DNA of 18,795 bases from the NCBI GenBank assembly GCA_002431865.1, contig DJEI01000002.1:3091-21885 (forward strand). Reading direction: 5' to 3'. Shown in pieces: positions 14,424-18,795 of this stretch. Position numbers and translations under genes: made by a program. Each line of letters begins with the position of its first letter. The stretch's first letter is position 1. The notes below the pieces were generated by a model. It made no database searches. It saw only the letters and a program-made list of their open reading frames with translations, and had not been told where the DNA came from. The stretch is from Lachnospiraceae bacterium UBA5902. GTDB lineage: Bacteria; Bacillota; Clostridia; Lachnospirales; Lachnospiraceae.

Positions 14424-16478
14424 TTACTCGTTTTCCTTTTTTTCGCGTTCACAGGTGTAACCACATGTCTCAGATGCACACAGAAGTTTATTTCCTTTCT
14501 CTACCATATAGCCACCACATTTCGGACATTTCTTATCCGATGGCTTCGACCATGACATAAAATCACAGTCTGGATATCCGATACATCCATAGTAAAGTCT
14601 GCCTTTTTTCGTCTTACGCAAAATAATGTCCTTGCCACACTTTGGGCAGGCAACACCGATCTTCTCGTAGTATGTCTTTGTATTCCGGCACTCCGGGAAC
14701 CCCGGACATGCAAGGAACTTTCCGTGTGGGCCATATTTGATCACCATCATACGTCCACACTGGTCACAAGGTACATCTGATACTTCATCTGCAATCTTCA
14801 CAGATTCCAATGACTCCTTTGCTTTCTCTACAGATGCCGCCAGATCCGGATAGAAATTCCGGATGACAACCTTCCATTCCAGTTTTCCTTCTTCAATGCT
14901 ATCCAGAAGAGACTCAATATTCGCTGTAAACTCTGTATCCACGATTTCAGGGAATGCCTCTGACATCATTTTGTTGACTGCCGCACCAAGCTCTGTCACA
15001 TACAGATTCTTATTCTCCCGGATCACATACCGACGGTTCAGAATCGTCGTGATCGTCGACGCATAAGTTGATGGACGGCCAATGCCAAGCTCTTCCATCG
15101 TCTTTACGAGAAGTGCCTCTGTATAATGTGCCGGTGGCTGGGTAAAATGCTGTTTTTCTTCCAGGCTTGCGCAGGTAAGTACCGTGCCTTTTTCCAATCC
15201 GGTCAGCCTTGTCTTTTCTTCCTTTTCTTCATCTAAGGAATACACAGACAGGAATCCGTCAAATACAACCTTGGATGTAGACGCCTTGAATTTATGTTCT
15301 TCCACCGTGGCATAGACAGTCTTGTTCTCGTAGACCGCCGGAGCCATACGGCTTGCTAAAAACCGGTTATAAATCAGCTGGTATAAACGGAACTGGTCAC
15401 GTGGAAGCTGCTCTTTTAATTTTGCCGGAGATAACTCCACATTTGTCGGTCGGATTGCCTCATGCGCATCCTGAATCTTCTTACCGGTCTTTACATCCTT
15501 TGCCTCGCCAACATAATTTTCACCGAACTGCCGTCCGATATATTCCTTTGCATTTTTGTCCGCTTCCTCAGAGATTCGTGTTGAATCCGTACGCAGGTAT
15601 GTGATCAGACCGATCGAGCCCATGCCCTTGATTTCCACACCTTCATACAACTGCTGTGCGATACGCATCGTCTTGTTCGTCGCGAAATTCAGTTTCTTTC
15701 CAGCTTCCTGCTGCAACGTGCTCGTCGTAAACGGAAGCGGCTGTTTCTTCGTTTTCTCGCTTACTTTTATATCTGAAACTGTAAATGTTTTTCCGCTGAT
15801 TTCTTTCTTGATCTGATCTAATTCCGCCTTCGTTACCTTATCCTTTGCATAATGAAAGCACACTGGTTTTAACGAAGGGTTCGCAGATAAATACGCATCC
15901 ATACTCCAGTATTCTTCCGGGATAAATGCATTGATTTCATCTTCGCGGTCACAGATCAGCTTCAAAGCAGCTGACTGGACACGGCCGGCACTTAAACCTC
16001 TCTTGATCTTCTCCCACAAAAGCGGGCTGATGGAGTATCCTACCAGACGGTCAAGGACTCTTCTTGCCTGCTGTGCATTGACAAGATCCATATCGATCTC
16101 CCGCGCATTTTTAATAGAAGATTTCACTGCATTTTTTGTGATCTCATTGAATGTGATTCGTTTATAATTTTTTCCTTCGAGTTTTAACGCTGCAATCAGA
16201 TGATACGAGATTGCTTCTCCCTCACGGTCGGGGTCCGTTGCGAGATATATCTTATCGGCTTTTTTCACTGCCTTGCGCAGTTGTGCCAGAAGTTCACCTT
16301 TTCCCCGGATTGTGATGTAATGTGGCTCATAATCATGTTCAATATCAATACCCATCTGGCTTTTCGGCATATCCCGTACATGTCCGTTCGATGCGATAAC
16401 ATCATAGGATGCACCCAGGAATTTTTTAATTGTCTTTGCCTTTGCCGGTGACTCGACAATTACCAGATTTTTTGCCAT
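14424..16478 (-). CDS. topA: DNA topoisomerase I (type IA)
   Basis: TopA relaxes negative supercoils by cutting and rejoining one DNA strand. The 684-residue protein opens with the Toprim domain: NLVIVESPAKAKTIKKFLG at 4-22 and the acidic DPDREGE motif at 82-88. The active-site tyrosine is Tyr294 in GSIGLITYLRTDSTRIS. The C-terminus has three zinc-ribbon-type modules, with CDQCGRMM and CPGFPEC, CPKCGKD and CIGYPDC, and CPKCGGY with CASETC, the usual C4 modules of bacterial TopA. The start at 16478 has GGAGG 9 nt upstream. An in-frame extension 17 codons longer starts with GTG near the promoter and is unlikely. The length is normal and the catalytic motifs I looked for are present. Confidence 0.97.
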   Translation of the reverse strand: MAKNLVIVESPAKAKTIKKFLGASYDVIASNGHVRDMPKSQMGIDIEHDYEPHYITIRGKGELLAQLRKAVKKADKIYLATDPDREGEAISYHLIAALKLEGKNYKRITFNEITKNAVKSSIKNAREIDMDLVNAQQARRVLDRLVGYSISPLLWEKIKRGLSAGRVQSAALKLICDREDEINAFIPEEYWSMDAYLSANPSLKPVCFHYAKDKVTKAELDQIKKEISGKTFTVSDIKVSEKTKKQPLPFTTSTLQQEAGKKLNFATNKTMRIAQQLYEGVEIKGMGSIGLITYLRTDSTRISEEADKNAKEYIGRQFGENYVGEAKDVKTGKKIQDAHEAIRPTNVELSPAKLKEQLPRDQFRLYQLIYNRFLASRMAPAVYENKTVYATVEEHKFKASTSKVVFDGFLSVYSLDEEKEEKTRLTGLEKGTVLTCASLEEKQHFTQPPAHYTEALLVKTMEELGIGRPSTYASTITTILNRRYVIRENKNLYVTELGAAVNKMMSEAFPEIVDTEFTANIESLLDSIEEGKLEWKVVIRNFYPDLAASVEKAKESLESVKIADEVSDVPCDQCGRMMVIKYGPHGKFLACPGFPECRNTKTYYEKIGVACPKCGKDIILRKTKKGRLYYGCIGYPDCDFMSWSKPSDKKCPKCGGYMVEKGNKLLCASETCGYTCEREKKENE

Positions 16479-16520
16479 TTCCCATTCCTCCAATACTTTT
16501 CTTGCATTTAAAACAAGCAA

Positions 16521-16549
16521 ACTATACACTATTTTTTCCAGAGGTGCAA
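16521..16549 (-). promoter_or_regulatory. Probable topA promoter
   Basis: TTGCAC (minus 16549-16544; three of six) is followed after 17 nt by TATAGT (16526-16521; five of six). Initiation is predicted near 16514, giving a leader of about 36 nt to topA. The -35 is weak. Confidence 0.42.
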
Positions 16550-16598
16550 GGTTAATTTCTTTTCTATCCCATTTTTTGTTCCATCTTCTGCCCCATTT

Positions 16599-16953
16599 TT
16601 ACCGCACTTCTTCTATCCACTTTATGCATTCCTGCCCCATAATTATACGCTCTTTGTCACATTCTTCCGGGAATTCTTTTTTCTTGACAGCTTTATCTTG
16701 CCACAGGATTTTCACAGTTTCCAGTATCGAGGAATTTTCAGATAATTCATATATTTCCCCCAATCATTCCTTACATATTTGTCTACCATTGGGGATTTTT
16801 TGCATATTTCGATAATTTCCCCATCATTTTTTTACTTTCTTCCATTTCGTTGGGTGATTTTTTCTTATTTGTAATTTTCACCCAATTCCTTACTATATCT
16901 CTACTTGTTATTGGGGGATTTTTGATGATTACCAATATTTTAATCAATATTTG
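16599..16953 (-). pseudogene. Decayed coding sequence of unknown family upstream of topA
   Basis: No intact gene lies between topA and the ankyrin gene, but the minus strand reads like broken protein. After a stop at 16956 one frame runs through RDIVRNWVKI, EMEESKKMMGKL and KYAKNPQW and stops at 16785. Re-reading one G at 16786 gives VDKYVRNDWGKYMNYLKIP and RYW. Re-reading one G at 16721 gives ILWQDKAVKK, FPEECDKERIIMGQEC and IKWIEEVR, then TAA at 16601-16599. Both breaks are -1 and both fall on TGG. There is no ATG or clear ribosome site at the front; TTG codons at 16947 and 16938 are the only candidates. I do not recognise the family. The upper part overlaps the tandem repeat. The reading could also be chance in purine-rich DNA. 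Confidence 0.42.
16754..16937 (-). repeat. Three degenerate tandem repeats of about 60 bp
   Basis: Units begin near 16754, 16816 and 16876. Each carries a C-run motif (CCCCCAAT, CCCCATCA, CACCCAAT on the plus strand) and, 20-30 nt later, a matching G-run (ATTGGGGA, TTGGGTGA, ATTGGGGGA) followed by a T-run. Units 1 and 3 also share ATTCCTTAC. Each unit can fold back on itself (CCCCAAT with ATTGGGG), and TTGGGTGA of unit 2 is an exact inverted match to TCACCCAA of unit 3. In the decayed reading frame the units become blocks of about 20 residues starting K-x-P. Confidence 0.55.
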
Positions 16954-16980
16954 CTACAGCAAAAGAAATCATATTTCTAC

Positions 16981-17018
16981 AATATAAAAGCAGGAAGTCT
17001 CGCTATAAGACCGCCTGC
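16981..17018 (-). terminator. Intrinsic terminator downstream of the ankyrin gene
   Basis: On the minus strand, GCAGGCGGTCT (17018-17008) pairs with AGACTTCCTGC (17000-16990) across a 7-nt loop. The 11-bp stem has one mismatch and one G-U pair, and TTTTATATT follows. It lies about 125 nt after the ankyrin stop, beyond the hydrolase remnant, and closes the accessory unit before the topA region. Confidence 0.75.
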
Positions 17019-17022
17019 CCGT

Positions 17023-17141
17023 TGATTATTCTTATATAGTTTCTTTTGAAGTTTTTTGTTTGCATCGTCCTTTTCTCCACAAACAATCAATACCGGACAA
17101 GACATCTTATTCAGCGAGTCATGGAAAATAAGAATTTTCAA
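17023..17141 (-). pseudogene. Remnant of an alpha/beta hydrolase
   Basis: Just after the ankyrin stop, in the same frame, the minus strand reads ILIFHDSLNKMSCPVLIVCG, then EKDDANKK and LQKKLYKNN, before running into the terminator. The phrase CPVLIVCGEKDDANKK matches the beta-strand and loop that carries the catalytic aspartate in small alpha/beta hydrolases. The expected nucleophile elbow (GxSxG) and the final histidine are absent, and there is no start codon with a ribosome site. Only about 40 residues survive of a family that usually has 230-280. I infer that an insertion or deletion replaced the rest; the neighbouring AT-rich genes may mark that event. Confidence 0.6.
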
Positions 17142-17798
17142 TTAAATCTGACTAAATAATTTTAACAACGAACCGCCTAAATAAAAATCTCTAACAGTAC
17201 GATTCGTATTAGGTGATACATAGTTTAAATCTACTCCATATTTACACAAAAGATTAAGGATATTCAACAAATCGTTTTCTAACTCTTTTGTAAAAATTCT
17301 ATCATCAATTTCAGAATTAGTAGAATAATTAAAAGTTGGTAATATTTGATTCGCTTGCAAACAATATCTCCAAATTCCCGAGTTTCCATAGGAATCCAGT
17401 TTATTAACATCTGCGCCTAGCTTCAACATTTTCTCCAAAATTTCATATGCATTCTTAGCCTCTTTCTCAGTTGAATATTCTATAAATCCTCTAATTTTGT
17501 CGTTCGTATTCCATCTGCATTTCATTACAGCCGCATTAATTGCATCGTGTATCACCGGAGTTCTCCACTCATTACAACAAGACTCATCTTCCATATAATT
17601 CAAATCGGCTCCACAATCAATCAAATATTCCGCTATATCTAATGCACCTGTTTTTAGTGCAACCTGCAAAGGTGATTGTCCATCATCTTTTTTTGGTGGT
17701 TGCTTCGCCGCGCAGTTAACCAGTTCTTCTTTGTTTTCAATTAAAGTTCTTACCAAATCAAAATCTTCATCCCTTATTGCTTTAAATAATTTTTTCAA
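17142..17798 (-). CDS. Ankyrin-repeat protein
   Basis: The 218-residue product has a series of ankyrin-type helix pairs: KKLFKAIRDEDFDLVRTLIE at 2-21, GQSPLQVALKTGALDIAEYL at 40-59 with IDCGADLNYM at 60-69, EILEKMLKLGADVNKLDSYG at 119-138, and ILNLLCKYGVDLNYVSPNTN at 180-199. Ankyrin repeats bind other proteins, and no catalytic domain is attached. There is no signal peptide or membrane segment, so it is probably cytoplasmic. The start is TTG at 17798, with GGAAGGG 6 nt upstream. A TTG five codons earlier is possible but would overlap that site. The gene is AT-rich compared with topA and the flagellar genes, which suggests transfer. Similar small ankyrin proteins occur as immunity proteins in toxin loci, but no toxin is visible here. 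The partner is unknown. Confidence 0.85.
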   Translation of the reverse strand: MKKLFKAIRDEDFDLVRTLIENKEELVNCAAKQPPKKDDGQSPLQVALKTGALDIAEYLIDCGADLNYMEDESCCNEWRTPVIHDAINAAVMKCRWNTNDKIRGFIEYSTEKEAKNAYEILEKMLKLGADVNKLDSYGNSGIWRYCLQANQILPTFNYSTNSEIDDRIFTKELENDLLNILNLLCKYGVDLNYVSPNTNRTVRDFYLGGSLLKLFSQI

Positions 17799-17830
17799 AT
17801 TATACCCTTCCAATCGCTAAGAAAATAAGA

Positions 17831-17836
17831 ATTATA
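17831..17836 (-). promoter_or_regulatory. Candidate extended -10 promoter for the ankyrin gene
   Basis: The minus strand has TGGTATAAT, a perfect TATAAT with the TGn extension, about 30 nt before the ankyrin start. No convincing -35 lies 17 nt upstream (ATAAGA there). It sits just past the end of the membrane-protein gene, so the ankyrin gene could have its own start in addition to read-through. Confidence 0.38.
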
Positions 17837-17842
17837 CCAATT

Positions 17843-18277
17843 TCATTTTGCATTCTTATACGAAAGTAAAATATGGCTTGGCGCAAACAATGTTGATGCA
17901 ATAATCAACAAAATTGACCGGCTCATAATTCCACTAAACAAAAACAAAACTGAAGGAATAATAGACAGTGCCAGTGCTCTGAATATGCTGTTGTTCTTAA
18001 AACAAATTATCCATATTGAACAATATAAAATCACCAATATTATATCCACAATAAGGTATATGGCAAATGCTTTGTCAGACAACCACCCAAACCATGTTCC
18101 AGGAATGTTAACTATCATAAACACAAAGCATCCAAATCTTCCCATTTGTTCTACAACCTCAACAAACTTATTGCTCCATTTGTTTACAAATCCTTCCTTG
18201 TATCTAATTGCAAAAATAATATTTGGTATCATAATAACTGCAATCATTATCAGTCCAAATACATTTAACCCATTCAT
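17843..18277 (-). CDS. Small multi-pass membrane protein of unknown function
   Basis: The 144-residue protein is dominated by hydrophobic helices at about residues 5-24, 48-64, 71-92, 98-116 and 119-134, so probably four or five membrane passes with short loops. I see no catalytic motif or metal-binding pattern. IPNIIFAIRYKEGF at 17-30 and SIFRALALSIIPSVLFLFSG at 97-116 look conserved in style, but I cannot name the family. The start at 18277 is preferred because GGAGAAA lies 6 nt upstream; an ATG four codons earlier overlaps that site. Composition is AT-rich like the ankyrin gene, 44 nt further on. The two may be a unit. Function cannot be stated. Confidence 0.75.
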   Translation of the reverse strand: MNGLNVFGLIMIAVIMIPNIIFAIRYKEGFVNKWSNKFVEVVEQMGRFGCFVFMIVNIPGTWFGWLSDKAFAIYLIVDIILVILYCSIWIICFKNNSIFRALALSIIPSVLFLFSGIMSRSILLIIASTLFAPSHILLSYKNAK

Positions 18278-18321
18278 AAATTTCTCCATAAATTCTAATT
18301 ATCCTATGCTTGTTTTCCGTT

Positions 18322-18795
18322 TCAAAGTTCTTCGTCTTCATCGATTTCTTCTTCCGGCTGAATCTCACAAACAAATTCGATATTCCATTTGCCGAATACA
18401 TCTGTCAGATAAGTAATCTCTTCTTCATTCATTGTAAAAAATCGCCATTCATTCTCGCTGACAGTTATTTTCTCCTGATCTGTTGTCGTCACCTCCAAAG
18501 TGATAACACTCAAACTCCCCTTCCCTGTTTCAAACAGTCTTGTCATTTGTACCTTTGCCAGATCCAGTGCAGTCAGCTTTCCACCATATACAGATACAAG
18601 AAAGTTCTTTGTCAAATAAATCCTAAAATCATTAAACCAAAGAGCTTCCGGCTGATTACATTCTTCGTCAATCTGCTCTGCCAATGGATGTCTGTATTTT
18701 TTAATCGCACGCACCTGTATGAATACCATCGAAATTCCAATCAATATTAAGATGCCACCGATATCCAGATTTGCAAAATATCCTTCCTTGAGTAT
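18322..18795 (-). CDS. Protein of unknown function with one visible membrane segment (5' end cut by window edge)
   Basis: The frame is open from the window edge to a TAA near 18322, with 157 codons visible. A hydrophobic stretch GGILILIGISMVFIQV near the visible front is a membrane helix, followed by a basic segment (RAIKKYRHP) that suggests the rest is cytoplasmic. The soluble part is rich in beta-strand patterns (NDFRIYLTKNFLVSVYGG, LSVITLEVTTTDQEKITV) and resembles the layout of small PH-like domains, but this is only an impression. It ends in an acidic tail EEEIDEDEEL. A TTG at 18744 could start a shorter form, but it would cut the membrane helix and has no ribosome site. The true start is probably outside the window. 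Confidence 0.7.
   Translation of the reverse strand: MLKEGYFANLDIGGILILIGISMVFIQVRAIKKYRHPLAEQIDEECNQPEALWFNDFRIYLTKNFLVSVYGGKLTALDLAKVQMTRLFETGKGSLSVITLEVTTTDQEKITVSENEWRFFTMNEEEITYLTDVFGKWNIEFVCEIQPEEEIDEDEEL

Noticed and set aside
16479..16529. Seventeen-codon N-terminal extension of TopA
   Set aside because: It begins with GTG overlapping the probable -10 region and has no ribosome site; TopA normally begins MAKNLVIVES or similar.
16757..16799. Plus-strand terminator formed by CCCCAAT and ATTGGGGATTTTTT
   Set aside because: No plus-strand gene ends there and the loop is over 20 nt. The tandem repeat or the decayed minus-strand reading explains it better.
18310..18750. Plus-strand open frame antisense to the acidic-tailed protein
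   Set aside because: The minus frame has a membrane helix, beta-strand pattern and acidic tail; the plus frame is rich in F, C and L without motif and overlaps fully.
1..18795. CRISPR array, tRNA/rRNA genes, insertion sequence or prophage
   Set aside because: I saw no regular direct repeats with spacers, no cloverleaf with a CCA end, no transposase or integrase motif, and no phage structural genes.

Overview
The window looks like the chromosome of a motile, low-to-mid GC Gram-positive anaerobe of the Clostridia, most likely a Lachnospiraceae member (relatives of Roseburia or Agathobacter). This is inferred from gene order and protein character, not from a database search. Every supported gene lies on the minus strand, so the text below reads from high to low coordinates.

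Region 1 (18795 to about 16980) is an AT-rich accessory stretch. It holds a protein of unknown function with one visible membrane segment (truncated by the window edge), a small multi-pass membrane protein, and an ankyrin-repeat protein. A remnant of an alpha/beta hydrolase and an intrinsic terminator follow.

Region 2 (about 16980 to 16480) has no intact gene. It contains degenerate tandem repeats of about 60 bp, which also read as a decayed coding sequence with two -1 frame breaks, and then the probable topA promoter.

Region 3 is topA (DNA topoisomerase I). A 116-bp gap follows, carrying a terminator hairpin that overlaps a candidate promoter.

Region 4 (14307 to 1) is a long flagellar cluster: flgB-flgC-fliE-fliF-fliG-fliH-fliI-fliJ-ylxF-fliK-flgD-(TIGR02530-type gene)-flgE, then flbD-motA-motB-fliL-fliM (fliM cut by the window edge). 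The genes build the motor from inside out: rod (FlgB, FlgC, FliE), MS ring (FliF), switch (FliG, FliM), export ATPase complex (FliH, FliI, FliJ), hook assembly (FliK, FlgD, FlgE), and stator with accessory proteins (FlbD, MotA, MotB, FliL). Spacing is tight, with several overlaps.

A 20-bp-stem terminator after flgE is followed at once by a good sigma-A-type promoter. This splits the cluster into a rod/ring/export/hook unit and a stator/switch unit. I see no tRNA, rRNA, CRISPR array, insertion sequence or recognisable defence system. The least explained material is the intergenic and decayed DNA around topA and the intercistronic RNA structures inside the flagellar cluster.
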